The notes beneath the pieces are model-generated. The model was not told the origin of the DNA and searched no databases. It worked only from the letters and a program-made list of their open reading frames with translations. Shown here piece after piece: positions 26,301 to 39,300 of a DNA stretch of 64,000 nucleotides (the stretch's first letter is position 1; each line of letters begins with the position of its first letter). Position numbers and translations under genes: made by a program. The DNA comes from Bugula neritina. Taxonomy: Eukaryota > Bryozoa > Gymnolaemata > Cheilostomatida > Bugulidae. Location: contig OZ037766.1 in assembly GCA_964035545.1 (NCBI GenBank), positions 8,007,722-8,071,721 on the forward strand, read 5' to 3'.

Positions 26301-29300
26301 TTAATTACTTTAAGGCTGAAAGTTTACTTACATTCACTATAATTGCGTTCAGAAAACATATTGTATATTATTACAAATAAGCTAAATTATAAGATCTAGA
26401 AGTTTCAATATAGGGAATGAGTGAATGGGAGAAAATTACATCATGATATGCTTTTGATACTCTTGGGTGTTCTTCAAGGTTGCATATTTACATGAAAAAT
26501 ATTGAAAGCTTTTAAACTGTACTGAATAGTAAAATAAATAGACTTTACACTTTACTTGCATGAGGTTGGACTGTGGTCAACTGGTCAACTCACAAATAAT
26601 GATACTTTGCCGGATTCACGGGATTGGCTTAGCGTGAATAATGCTTCTAGTTATCAGTAAAATTAATTAGGTCACCAGGTGGAGGTGTTAGCCATTTTAT
26701 ATGCTCTAATCTAGCTTCTTGCAGAATTGAAATGTGTTCTAGAAAATACTCAAGTTCTTGTAAAGCCTTCACTTCTGTGAAAACCCCGGATGCCGAGGCT
26801 AAAGACTGACAGAATTGTTTCTGCCTGGAGCACAGGCTGAAACCTTGTCTGACATCAGCATTAGCCCTATCGGGATTTAAACCCATGATTTGGGCTTACC
26901 AGGCCAACACTTTAACCAGTAAACCTGGCTACCCTCATAAAGTATCCTGTGAAATCTTTCTATTCACGCCATTTTGAAAGTAAAAGCAATATTTTTAATT
27001 TTTCAATTAAAACATAAGTAAAAAATATTTTATTTCACTAAAAAATAACATTACTCACGCTATTGGTGATAATATCAAATAAATTGACTCATTTTAGATA
27101 TCTTTCCCGGGCGCAGTGGCAGCTCCGCATATAATAGGATTTCACCCGTTGGATCCAGCGAATTGGGCAGCCTCTGCCTGGTCTCATTCACAATCTCCAG
27201 ACGAATTAATACCTCTTACAGACGCAGACCGGGCAGTAATTAGTACAGTGATGGAGAATCACGACATGATTGTGACTGTAAGTCCGAACAGTTCTGCCGT
27301 CACAACACCTACACTTACTCCCTCAACCTCTCTACCTCAAGATCTTCAGGAAACTGTTGATGTTATACCTCCATCCAAAATTAAGGTAATATTATTGCCA
27401 ATCAATGATACTAGAGCATTGAATTGCCTTGTAATAATATACGTATAATATCTTCACTTTAGTAAATATCAATACAGCATTACTAATTCTATTTTATGGA
27501 ATTGAAACTCAATAGAGTAAATAGTTACTACTAAATTTTTTATATTTATTTCTAAAGTATGAAGTATACTAAATTTTCTATTTTATTTAAAATGCAGCTT
27601 TTCACAAAATATTTGAAAACAATATTCAAGTTTACAGAAGACGAGATTTTGTGTAAAACTAGGTCTGGTGTTTGTTGCGCAAGTCCCTATTTGCTGCATT
27701 GCTATTGCCTGCGGGTACAAGTTAGTTGTAGCTGGTGTACTACTGGTGTTGTTTTCACAAGCTCAAGCTGTGTCTCTGCATAGTTATACCAGCTTGACCA
27801 ATGCTTGCTCAATCGGCCATGCTTGAATGCTAGTGAGCTTTTCATACCTCTTCTGGGCATTCAACTCATTGTTCAAGAGAAATCATTTGGAATCAACTAT
27901 GCCAGTTTTATAGCTGCTGGACAATAATATCCGAAAATTTTAATACTTCAGTAGAGTTTGTGATTCTTGAAGATTTTTCAGATAAAAAATTTTTTTGTTA
28001 TGAAAATAACTAACATTACCGTTAAAATAATACTCAAGAATAAAAATGCCTTTTAAAAATGTATTTTAACATTTCTTTTGCTATTGAAGATTTTTTTGCC
28101 GTTTAGTTTACTGGAGCAACCTAACAATTTTGTAAATTGCTTTGTTCGTTAGTATATTATCTAATTCACCTAGTTTTGTCAGATTAGTTTAAAAATGAAT
28201 GAGATTTTCTAACGATGGTACGCACTGTCATAGAATGCTATTGCCAACCGCTATGACCATAAAGCAGTTGTTGTTTCAGGATGTAGGAAGACAAAGTGAA
28301 GTAGGCATGTTTCGTTTTTCGTGACTTAATATTATCACTATGCTTACATCCTTGATTAGTTGAACTAAGTTGTTTAGTAGCACTGCTTCCGGGTCGTATG
28401 CCTCTACATATCAGTACACACATGCTGCACTCCACACGTTGACAGCCTAAACTAATATGCTGGTAGTTTTAATGCCTAATACATAAAATACTATATCCAC
28501 TACATATAACATAGCAACCAAGTTTCCTGGTACTATTTTCTTTTGAAAATCCCATAATGTATTGGTTAGTACAAGTTGACTTTAAAGTATATAATAAATT
28601 TATATGTACTCTTATTAAATAGTTTAAAATAAATACAAATGTTTAAAATGCCACTAAAATAGTTTGTATTGCTGTGAGTATATATATATAAACATAAACA
28701 AAGTCTGATTTAAAAATTTGAGAATTGTCTTAGCAGAAGCCTACTAGTCATCAAACACAAATCTACACTCCTTAAAACATTTGAAGTCATCATGCATAAC
28801 CTTTTATAACAAGAAGCTATATTTCACATAAATCTGCTACTAAATTAGTAGGCCATCTATTGACTAGTCGCCCTGTATATTTCTATTCTTTATAAGTAGC
28901 CTATGATGTCTAGCCTCGGGTATTTATAGCGAAGCCTTAGAACTTTCTTCCATGCAGCTTATCTGCCACGTATGAGAATCTCAGACTAAAAGTTATTGAG
29001 TTGGCTATGGATGCCTGTTTCATAGGCTGGTTTGTTGCAGACAGAACCAGAATTGGAACCATATGTAGTCGTTCACCCAGAAGAGCCACCCGGGGAGGTG
29101 AATCTGGATAATGATACTGAATCAGGAAAAAAATCCAATACTGAAGACACCGAAAACTCATCTACCTCAACTCAGCAAGCCGTACCTACCCCAAGTATAC
29201 ACCCTGACGAGGTAGTTATAGTCAATCAAATAGCCTGTTGAATGCTCATTGTGTTTTATATACACTAATGAGTAACACTGTCATTACCATAGCCTTACCA

Positions 29301-31880
29301 TTAATGTAGAAATTTCCCAATGTAGCAATTGTTAGTTTATATCTCATATAAAAGTAGGAAGCAATTTTTAGATGTTTCCATATAATGTATTCATGTGGAA
29401 TTAGAATAATGTATATGGAAATGTAATATTTTCTGTTTGAAGCCAAATTTGATACATTTTATATATATTCAAATATTTTATTCAGCTTGATGAGCTTCAG
29501 TTTTACTACAAAAATTACTGGGCAAACAGCAAAATTTAGTTTAGTTATTATCTTGTAACCTTCAAATGTTTTACAATTATGCAAAATCTACCACAAATAC
29601 ATTTTTATATACCGATTATTTATTCATGGGATTACAACTCCAATTGCATTGCACTTGCTGCCCCAAGCTCTATATCCTGTGCTAAAAGACCACACATGAT
29701 GATTAAATTTCTTCACAATTGGCATTGCAGACAAGCACGAGCAAAATCCATAACTTGTAAACCGCATGAGTTACTTTGCCACTAAATGAGATTTGTGTAT
29801 TATATTGTTTAGTATCATTAGCCTGCTTTATTTGCTTTTCATTTTGTAAACAGTTTTACCTTTTTTCAACTTTTTAGCTTCAAATAAAAACAAACCACAT
29901 GTCATAAAGTATTTTTTGGTACATATATTACCATTTTATTAAAAAAAACACTGAATATTCTACTCAGGGGGGCTCAAGAAATTTAGTTTAAATGCAAATC
30001 AAAATTTTATTAAGAAAAAGTGTTAGTTTTAATAAAATTTGATAATTTGTAATAAAATTTTAGATCAATTGGATATTGTTGAATAATTTCAGTAGTCCGT
30101 TGAAGTTCTTTATAGTTCTCTTCACATAATCCAATTATATTCCATGCTTTTCAGCTGCATTATATTTTACTGGTTCTTTGCGTTCCTGAATCCTTGGCAA
30201 GTAAAGTCCCTAACCATTAGCTCCCGGATGCGACATTTCTTTCATAATTAAAATCTTTTCATGATTCTACAGCTCTTATTTCCTTTTATGTCCAGTTGCA
30301 GTCATATCAGGATATGTGGGTACAGCTACAGCCCAGCTGTTAATTGCCCTTACCAAATTGTATTTGATTAAATTTCTTTTTTTAATATTCTCTTACAGTC
30401 TTTGGACACTTTCATTTGATTAACATTATTAATATCATTGTTATTGTAATTGTTTAGGTGATCAATATGGCCGAAGATTTTATCAGACGCCTGATAACTT
30501 TTGTCAAGTCGCTACCAGAGTTTAGTCTCCTATCACGGAATGATCAAGTTTGCCTACTCAAGGTGAGTTGTTTACATACATTGTACTCTAATACTGCGCT
30601 AAAGCAGCCTGTGTTTCATGTAATCAATCATATTCATATGTGCACCAGGAGGTCTGGCTTAAGTCTAATTAATTAGGCCATTATTTCACTAATAACTTTA
30701 CCTTTGAGAATTAGAAATACACACATTATCTGTTTTGGCAGTATCGAAGAATATCAAATAATTTGTGTTGATTATATAGTGTTGATTAAAATGCAGAGAA
30801 GTATATAAATAAAATATACATGAATTACTTACTGGTAGGTGGTGTGTATAATTGGTCACATAACCATGAATTTATAAAAAAGACATCATTGTTTAATTTT
30901 TTAAAAATTAAAATGTCTATAAACTTCAAATTGTTTTTATTGTTATAATGGATACTAAACAGCCTGAAGGTTAATTTACATAGTAATTTAGTCCTGTAGC
31001 AATTTTGTTGCCAAAAGTAATGTACTAATACATATAATTAGAACCAACAAATAATTTTAATGCTTTGCTGAAAAAATATTGAAAGTATATTATGTGACTT
31101 TCAAGACTGAATTTAATATTTCCGAATTGTAAAATATTTCCCTTTTGGTGAATTGTTCATTAAATTTTTCAACTGTTGAATGTTGGAAAATCTACATCCT
31201 GTTTGAGATTCTCACATTGTAGTTAGTGACATTTGACTAACTGCAAGGTTAGTCTAACATTTGACTGTCTAATATTTGACTAACACAAATTACGCAAAGT
31301 TGGCATGGATTGTAGAATTTATGCCACCATCTAATAAACAACTTAATAAATGTTTAAATAACGTAAAACCTATTAGTTTTGCTATTATATGTTTCCTTGT
31401 ACTAACACAAAATTATGATTTGGTTTTCAGGGCGGTATTCTAGAAACTCTGGTGATAAGATCAGCAGCTGTCCAAAGTGATAGCTGTTCTGAAGAAACGA
31501 TAGATTCGCCAAAATCAAACAACAAGTTGCTTAGGGAGATGATCAGACAACACACCAAGTTTATTACAAAGTTAAATCAAGTTGCCAAATGGGATAAAAC
31601 CACTACCACGTTATGTATGCTTATAAACCTGTTCTCTCCACTCAGAGAGGGCCTCATAGCCCGGGAATCAGTTGCGAATGCAGCTGCTAGGTACGATCTG
31701 TTGCTGCAGTCATATTTGAGGAGTAAGTATTCCTCTAGAGAAGTGAGCAGCATGTACCCGGAGCTTATTGCCACTCTGGATACTGTCAAGAGTTACGGTG
31801 AACAGTCATCAAAGCAGATGTATGGTGTTACACCTGCCGAATTAGAACCACTCATGAGAGACATGTTCAGTATGAAATAA
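17339..31880 (+). CDS. nuclear hormone receptor, NR1J-like (DHR96/DAF-12/NHR-8 group)
   Basis: Ligand-regulated transcription factor. Exons: 17339-17373, 21097-21448, 21687-21800, 25446-25656, 25952-26061, 27098-27385, 29041-29211, 30458-30562, 31431-31880. All phases match, giving 611 aa. The start MYSGPGRKRPRL ends at a strong GTAAGT donor and carries a basic NLS-like stretch. A Ser/Thr-rich A/B domain spans about residues 12-155. The DNA-binding domain is 166-232: finger 1 Cys166, 169, 183 and 186; finger 2 Cys202, 208, 218 and 221. The P-box reads CESCKA. A linker and helix-1-like segment (LTDADRAVISTVMENH) lie near 314-329, followed by an unusually long Ser/Thr/Pro-rich insertion. The signature FVKSLPEFSLLSRNDQVCLLK is at 442-462, LFSPLREGL lies in the last exon, and the AF-2 helix LEPLMRDMF is at the C-terminus. 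ESCKA favours NR1J over VDR/PXR, which have EGCKG. The ligand is unknown; the family senses sterols or xenobiotics in insects and nematodes. Confidence 0.9.
21097..21448 (+). CDS. receptor A/B-domain exon
   Basis: Follows a T-rich, GTT-repeat acceptor. It encodes a low-complexity Ser/Thr/Pro-rich region of about 117 aa, including NEALNLSISNRSPSTSTT. ALNLS loosely resembles a PxDLS-type CtBP-binding motif, but this is only a resemblance. The exon ends RRDSV in phase 0, before GTATTT. Confidence 0.75.
21687..21800 (+). CDS. receptor exon carrying the first zinc-finger cysteine
   Basis: 38 codons ending NKDNLFCQ. The final Cys is the first zinc ligand and pairs with VCGDKA at the start of the next exon, 3.6 kb downstream. 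The basic run KERRRRQK precedes the DNA-binding domain. Confidence 0.85.
24130..24270. repeat. degenerate GTA/TAG trinucleotide microsatellite
   Basis: TAGTAGTAATAATAGTAGCA, then TAGTAGAAAATAGTACTAGTAGTAAAAGTA. It lies in the 3.6-kb receptor intron and explains the Tyr/Leu-rich open frame seen on the opposite strand, which is not a gene. Confidence 0.6.
25446..25656 (+). CDS. receptor DNA-binding-domain exon (both zinc fingers)
   Basis: Spacing is canonical: C-x2-C-x13-C-x2-C for finger 1 and C-x5-C-x9-C-x2-C for finger 2. The P-box is CESCKAFFRR. RLAKCFAVNMKKEWIL forms the C-terminal extension. The phase-1 donor joins GAT in the next exon. Confidence 0.95.
26780..26936 (-). repeat. tRNA-derived SINE, copy in a receptor intron
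   Basis: On the minus strand, GGTTTACTGGTTAAAG (A-box/D-arm-like), GGCCTGGTAAGCCC (anticodon-arm-like) and GGGTTTAAATCCCG (B-box and T-arm). The body then resembles the copies at 37.8 and 50.3 kb (...TGATGTCAGA...GCTCC...). It is more diverged than those two. The downstream end is uncertain and may extend to about 26640. Confidence 0.65.
30458..30562 (+). CDS. receptor ligand-binding-domain exon, helix 3-4 signature
   Basis: Encodes 35 residues including RRLITFVKSLPEFSLL and SRNDQVCLLK, the classic nuclear receptor ligand-binding-domain signature (F..LP.F..L...DQ..LLK). Both borders are phase 0 (acceptor TTTAG, donor GTGAGT). Confidence 0.93.
31431..31880 (+). CDS. receptor last exon, helices 5-12 and AF-2
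   Basis: Encodes 149 residues and the stop. LFSPLREGL matches the conserved NR1 segment before helix 9, AAARYDLLLQSYLRS matches helix 10, and LEPLMRDMF matches an AF-2 activation helix with its acidic residue changed to RD. An SCSEETIDSPKSNNKL loop replaces the usual beta-turn spacing between helices 5 and 7. Confidence 0.93.
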   Translation, partial: GGILETLVIRSAAVQSDSCSEETIDSPKSNNKLLREMIRQHTKFITKLNQVAKWDKTTTTLCMLINLFSPLREGLIARESVANAAARYDLLLQSYLRSKYSSREVSSMYPELIATLDTVKSYGEQSSKQMYGVTPAELEPLMRDMFSMK

Positions 31881-32550
31881 CCAACATCTACACATAGCTA
31901 TGCTCACTGCAAACTTACTGAAAGATTTGTATGTGCCCGTGTTACCAGTTCAGAGCAGTTGGACCAATTACAGAAGTCTATTATGTAATACCTCAGGGTC
32001 TGCATTAACTATAAAAAATTGTAAATTAGCTTAGGCTCAATATTTTTGTAAGTAGCTAACTCAAACTACTTACCTACATAGGCCAGTACACAAAATATTA
32101 TATAAAACATTACATGAAATATTATACAAATATATTTTATATAGCTGTAGCTATATGTAGCTTATGGAATACGCTTAGTCCGTTTTTTGATTGTAATAAC
32201 ATTTTGATTACCATTGCAGACCATAAGTTCCAATTTTGAATTTTTTCCTTTTTTTAAATATGCTATTTTAGAGGACTGTCAAAGTAGCTGCATGCAATCA
32301 AAATTTTATGGCAGGTTTAAATTGTCGATTGGCCTGGCCATCACATGGCATGATTATCATGGCCTGGCTGTTGCACAGCCGCACCAGTATATGACATGGC
32401 TGTCAAAATTTAACTCAGGAAGTATGTTATTATTATCAGTATACAGCACAAGACTGTGCTTAGTATCTACGTTCTATATTCCATTCTATACCACACAATT
32501 ATGCCTACTTGTATTTTACTCATTTAATAAAATTCACTTTATGTCCACAC
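31881..32550 (+). other. receptor 3' UTR with AATAAA at 32526-32531
   Basis: Non-coding AT-rich sequence after the TAA stop. The first AATAAA on this strand is at 32526-32531, so the UTR is probably about 650-670 bases. A second signal occurs near 32612. Confidence 0.45.
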
Positions 32551-32559
32551 GAATAAACA

Positions 32560-35500
32560 TGTTCTACTGAAATTACCAGCCAATATCTTGTTCACCTCTT
32601 TTTGTATTAATAAAATAATCATGTTATTTAAATGGCATTGAAGCACACGATTGAAACGATTCATGATACAATTTGCTAGTGCAATAATATGAAATATACT
32701 GTTAAATGTCAAAAAATGAGTCCATCTGATGGATTACACTTCTTTGCACTAACAGGATGCGTTACAAAAGGGCCATGCTGGTCAATGATGCTACAATGAT
32801 TTTGGTACTCAAATACATGGATAATATTATGATGGATTGATTTATAGCAAATCACTGATCTGAATATGTCCAAGTTCACAATATGAATTATTAAATCAGT
32901 CATTTATTTTAATATTTGCTTTCTGAATAACATTCACATGACTGTAGAAGAAATTCATTTGTGACAATGTTCTGAGTTAGTTAATGTAAAATTACGCAAC
33001 TTATAATTTTGTTTTCATTGCTTTTGCAGTTGGTTCAGGTTATATCAAATAGCCATTAGAACTGTTGATTTAAAATAGATTGTTATGCAGTTGTCATGAC
33101 CCGGAGGTGTGCAGTCAATTCACATTTCCCGTTTCCAAAAAAATCATAGCAAATATTTGAGAATGACCGCCTATTTCTGGTTCCATTGATTAAAATGCTG
33201 AAGAGTTGCATTATTTAAATATTGGGTTTCTCCAAACTATGTTATTTAAGTTCTTAGCAAAGATAAATGCCAGCTGTTGTGTACTTCACGTTACTAAACT
33301 AAAACACTGCTGTTAAAATCAATGGTCATTCCAAAAATGTAATATGATAGAACAAATTTTTAACATGACTCGATTTTGCTGGAAAAATGTTGTGTATCAA
33401 ATAAGAATAATACAACACATTTTGTTATGTTATGTTCCCAATAAACCATAAACTGATATTTTAATTTGTTTATTCGGTGAGAATAGCTGTTTTCGAAAAC
33501 ATTAGATCATTGATTTAAATGTGCAAAAAATACAGCCTTTTCAGCATTTCAGCAAAATTGTACTTGTGTAAAATGACAGTGTTTTCCTTGTAGAAATATC
33601 TATAGATGAATCAGCTCTATAAGTTAGTATTAGGTGAAGGAAATTTTTAGATATTATTTTTTAACAATATTACAACATAGATTTTTTATTATAATTTTTG
33701 TAAAAATGTTATTCGAATGATTTGCTATATAGCCTATAACATGTTATGTTTAGAATCGCGAAAGTTGGTGAAAGAATTTGATTAAAATATGAAAATAATA
33801 GATGTAACTATAGATAAAGTGGAGTAGCTGTGGTCAATTCTAAGGTAGCTGCCTCCAACATGCCTACTGATATAACTAGATCAGTGAACTTTTTGTAGTG
33901 GCAATAAATGATGTTTAGTGAAGGCATCCAGTTCAGCTCTTCAGCCATGGTGTAAGGTGAAATTTATAGCTAGCCAGTCTAATAGAAATTCTATCATCAA
34001 CTCTTCTCTCTTTACCTAGAGTTGTAACCAGAAGAGGAACAAGAATAATGGTAAATAAATATAATATGTTTTCTGATGAACATATAATTTCCATCAATAC
34101 ATACTTCTCCTATAAAATATATGTTATGTTTACAATTGCTATATTCTAGGGTGATGAGATGGAAAAATAATTTCATTGAAGACTAACAATAAATCTTCTT
34201 GTAGAATCTGATAGTATTAGTAAATAGTGTAATAAGTTTTTTTGACAGATTTTGTTGTAGAAACGAGATGATTGATGGTCGACTTGGAATGTACAGAACC
34301 TGCTTTTTTGATCAAATTTTGGATTATTTTTTTAACGGCCATCATTTTCATTTGGTCCAATTATTTATTCTACCCCTAAAGCTATGACAGGTGGCACCTT
34401 GAACACAAATGACAATTAATTATTTTCAGCTATTGGTAGCTGCAGGACCAACATATCAACCTGCAATTTTTTCTCACTATTGTCACATTTAGTTCTGGGT
34501 AAATGAGGTATGTGCAGTAATGGAGAAATTGAGAAAAGCCTGTGTTCTAGAGTGGAAATGTAGCAAAAGAAGTTATGTTCTTGCAAGAATTTCAACCCGT
34601 GCCCCAAACCAAAATCTATAAGGAAATTTGAAGAACTTAGGCTATCAATTTCTCCACCACTGTACCTAAATGGGGTAAACCAACCTTAGAGTTACTGTAA
34701 CTCACAACCCACCGCCATGTCTCGGGCAGAGAGCTGTTTAGTCATTGTCTGCTTTGCCCTTTACCCAAAACAACCATCATAATTATATGACGTGAGAGAT
34801 GATTGTAACGATTCTAGCTGCTGAGTACATGGACACGTGTGAGGCATGCTGATGTAACAGAATAATATGCTGGAGGTTCTGGCAAAGCACCAAAAACTCT
34901 CTGTGATGTATCCTAATAGTATTTTAATAGCTACATTTGAACACAGTAAGTGGCTTTTACTATATGGAAGATAGTGTTGGCATATCAACATCTGCCAAAG
35001 AACTTTACTAATTTATTACAAACTAAAAAATACTCTGATCATGGTTAAATCTTCTTAATGCCGGTGTAATTAAAGCATTTAAAATGTTTCAAGTAAACCC
35101 CTACTTGTTTTTTTTCAACTGGTTTTAGTGTGTAATTAAAATGCAAATATATTTTCTTCAACAGCTATTTTTTAAGTATGCAACTTTGATAGTCGGACAA
35201 AAGACTCGAAGGTGATTAAAAGAAATTGCTTCTAATGCTTCCACAACATTATTATTTCAACTAGTGTCTACACATATTTAATGCCCACATAAATGGTTAG
35301 ACAAAAAATCTTAGTCACAGGGTACCAGTGTATCAGATATATAATATTCCTTCCTTTCTTCTATGTTAGAAGTAACATCCTGGTTAAGAACATTGGGCTT
35401 TTTATATACTAGGTTGCCCCATTGGACTTTTTGGTAAAAGCTGAGTGCTTCGTGTTAATTTTTATTCATTTATAATTTGATTTCAACTGTAAATATATGC

Positions 35501-36160
35501 ATATTTCCCTGACTATTCTGTAGATCCTATCCTTGTAAGAGAGGTATATTCACAATGGTTAAAATACAATAAGCCAATAGTCTTAGGGAGGTGTACGTTT
35601 AGTAGAAACTTTGAAATTAATATTCATATGTCATGTATTACAAAATACCAGGTCAACAACAAACATCCTAAATTAATATTAAACAAAACAGATTTTCAAT
35701 GCTAAATTCCTATTTATTACACCTAACTTTCTTCCAAAAAATTTCAGTGATGTTTTTGGAAATATAGTTTTTGCCCAAAATTTAGTAATGCATCTAAATA
35801 TCTTAGCAACACGTTTGTTAGTCCAGTTTATAGACACACTGCATATTAACCTAACAACCATTTTACATCTTCATATAAGACTCTCACTATAACAGATGAA
35901 TGGAAGTTTTTCAATTTAAATAATAATTAATGAACAAACCAACAACACAATAAATTTGGGAATAAGAAATTTGAAGTTTATTGAGAGTTGACTTGAAGAA
36001 ATAAATTTCAACAGAACTAAACATAAATGGTAAAGCTCAGGTTAATTAAGAAAACATGTACAATGATCAACAAAATTATTTAGCAAAGTGAAAATTAATG
36101 GGCATATAAATTATACATGATGATGATAGAAAAAATGTGTCAGAAAATGTAAGATTGGCC
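32560..36160. other. intergenic region between convergent genes, nothing recognised
   Basis: AT-rich, with no exon-like open frame bounded by splice sites on either strand and no clear repeat. It separates the 3' ends of the receptor (+) and CHERP (-) genes. Confidence 0.5.
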
Positions 36161-36166
36161 CTGCCT

Positions 36167-36172
36167 TTTATT
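36167..36172 (-). terminator. polyadenylation signal AATAAA of CHERP
   Basis: AATAAA on the minus strand, 152 bases after the CHERP stop codon. A second copy lies at 35977-35982 and could give a longer 3' UTR. Confidence 0.5.
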
Positions 36173-36323
36173 ACATGAGATATCAATTAATTCTGATCAC
36201 AAACCACCTGCATCTTATTGCATTGTAGAACATTAGTATGCATAAAACTAGTCATCTAATATACACAGAAGTCTTTACACACTAGTATTTACATGTTCAG
36301 GAATCTTGGCCCAAGTCTTGGAG

Positions 36324-39300
36324 TCACGATTTCTTTCCATCAGCTTCTACACAGAACAAACAAAACCTTGCATCATCTAGCGTACAGGAAGAACATTAAA
36401 TAGTTAATGTTTGAAGTTTTGAATTTAAACTACACACACACTATGCAGGCACTATGAGGTTCTGAGAACTTGGTCACTGATGATGACTAAAACTGGTGGA
36501 TAGAAAAAAAAACATCTGCTCACCCTAATCCCTGTATTTTGTAATCTACCAGCAACACTTACTCTTAGATTATATCTCAACAAGAGTAAGTGGGAAAACA
36601 TCCCTGAGTAATGCACAATATTAACAAGAGTTTGTAAAATATTGATACAGGAAAAAAATCAATTGAAAAAAATATTTCGAGTAATTGTTATGAACTCCTT
36701 ACCACTATTCTTTTTCATTTTTTGAAGCAGCTCATCTCGATCTCTCAACTTTTGGATGAACACACCAGCACGATTCTTCCTAAAGCTTTCATAGGGATCA
36801 TTGATGTCCACACCAATACCCCGGTACATGTCACTGGCACCTCGAACTTCTGCTGCCTTCACTGGATCCACAATTCCCTGTTCAGAGGCACCCAGCCCAG
36901 CACCTCCCCATCCTAAACACAACACAAAACTTAACATTGATCGATAGAACTGAGTATACTTAGCACGATTAATAAGAGAGCTAAATTTCATAAACATTAC
37001 AACCCATACAGGCAAATACTGCTAGGAGCTGCTAAACATGAACAAGAAGCTAAACTTTCAGCCTAGCAATGCAGTCACTCACCCATTTTCTTGAGTAGCT
37101 GAGCTCCCTTGTTATCCAGACCAAGCCGGGTGTCTGCATTCTGTGCAGTGTACATGCCCCTACAATGAACAATGCCAGGTCATGTGATGAGCCAACAGTT
37201 TCCTGCTTGCTTGAAATATTTTGCACTAAAACTGATGAAATATTCTAACTGCTACCATGGCTGTCTTTAAAGTAAAAACAATTATAAACAGAGGTTGTCA
37301 GGTTGATAGAAATGACAAGGCCATAACCAAAAATTATAAAACTATATTTTAACTAAAAAACAGCAACTACCAAAGAAAATTTAATGGAATAGAAGCCCAA
37401 TACCCATCAATTTAAAGCGAAGCTTATTGTTAAATTTCAACACATTTCATATGTTTTACTACAAAATATTTTAAAAATAAATACAAAGTTTGTAAAAACT
37501 GAAATAATATGAATATAAATGGGAAGCTGAAAGATCAGCAAAATTAAATATAAAAGGTCTGTAACTGTGACACTGAAACTATTAAGGAATTCCAATCTCT
37601 TAGCCACCCATCAAACACTAGGAAGCTTACAATATATGCTTATTTATGTAACAAAAAACATGACAAGTTGTTTATTGCATTAGAATAAAATTAATACAAG
37701 ACAGTGAAATGACAGAATGTGAAAAGTTATATAACTGCTATTTACTAGATTTTATCAGAAAATTATTGAGCAAGGAGCAGCGTGGTCTAGGGGTTAAAGC
37801 ACTGGCTTAGTAAGCACGAAGTCTTGGGTTTGAACCCCAGTAAATGTCGTTGGTGATGCTAGGAATAGCATTCAGTCACAATTGCTCCTGCACCACATAT
37901 GAATGAGTACTTTGCCCGATTTAAAAAAAACATTCTATCAAATGTTTCTAACAGGAAAAGTGACTATAAACTCAATATGTGAGAGCATCATAACCTGATG
38001 AGATAGATTTTAATAAGGAAATCGCAGATTATACTTGTAAATATTTCATCTACATGAATATTCAACAGCTCCGGAATTACTTCCTCTTGATTATTAAAAA
38101 ACTTGTGAATTTAATAAAAATTCAACTCCACTTAGAGAAATATGAGCATCATTTGCTAATTCAGACACAAAGTTGTTACTTTACACATTTTCTATACACT
38201 GACTGAGAAATATTGGGTACACTCTGAGTAGTGAGATGTGTCAACACTACACTCTATGTTTGGTTACAGAGAATTGAATAGAAGAGACATACAAGGTGGG
38301 CATTTCATCAGGTGTTGGCGAACGTCTGTCAATACGCTGTCGGTGACGGGGAGGTGTACTTGAACTTGACCTTGACCTAGATCGTCTTCTGCAACAAGAC
38401 GTAGTATGTCATTGTAAAGATGTGAGTTACTAACGGCATTTATTATGGGGCCAACACTCTTACACTAGAAATAATGGAACACAAGTAAAATGGCTGCTAC
38501 GACAGTCTGTTTGAAGCAGACCATGTCATTATGAATTAATATAATTATTCACAGGGAGAACAAGAACTTCAGCAACTTAATAATTATAAATCTCAGTCAT
38601 AGTTCAAGTATTACTCCAAATAAGAATTTAACCTCGCATGAAGCATTTATATTCACATATATAGTAAACTGAGAGAGGATAACACTAGACAACAGAGTTT
38701 ATGCCTTTTGAACTTGCAAATTAATTTATAATATAAACCCTGACATATTTACACAATCTTCTCTCTTTACACAGTCAATATTAACACACAACTACTTGCT
38801 TTAGAAAAATATGACAAATAACACGACACCATTAGCCATCAGACTACAATTCACATACGGCCATACAGGTTATGCTAAGGACCCGAGAGTACAGAACACG
38901 AGAGTATAGAACACGGGCTGAAACAATAGACTGAGTACCACCTGTCTGATGGAGAGTTACTCCTTGACCTGCGGGACCTTCGGGGTGAGCCCCGCCTCCT
39001 CCTCGGGGACCGACTATCTGACCGGGACCGTCTATTAGTCCTTGACCTTTCTCTGGATATAGAACGTGACCGTCTATCTCTGTCAGCACTGACTGACCTT
39101 GACCTGGATCTGTTGAGTAGTATAAACATTCTTATGTGTTGAGAAACCACTGCCCAGCATTGCACACAAGGCTAGCTTCTACATTATGCTTGACAAAGGA
39201 TTTGCAGCATTTATTACGTACCTTTTTGTCTCTTTGAACCGTTTTTCTTCTTTCATCCTTTTTTCTCTCTCCTCTTCTATTTGCTTTTTAGCTACATTTT

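Noticed and set aside
37774-37850. Functional tRNA-Thr gene
   Set aside because: T-arm and B-box are good, but the acceptor strands do not pair, the anticodon stem has mismatches, and the sequence continues into a body shared with another copy. It is a SINE.
38844-39089. Minus-strand frame rich in Gly/Pro over the RS exon
   Set aside because: It is an off-frame reading of the CHERP RS exon; the RS frame has the conserved content and matching phases.
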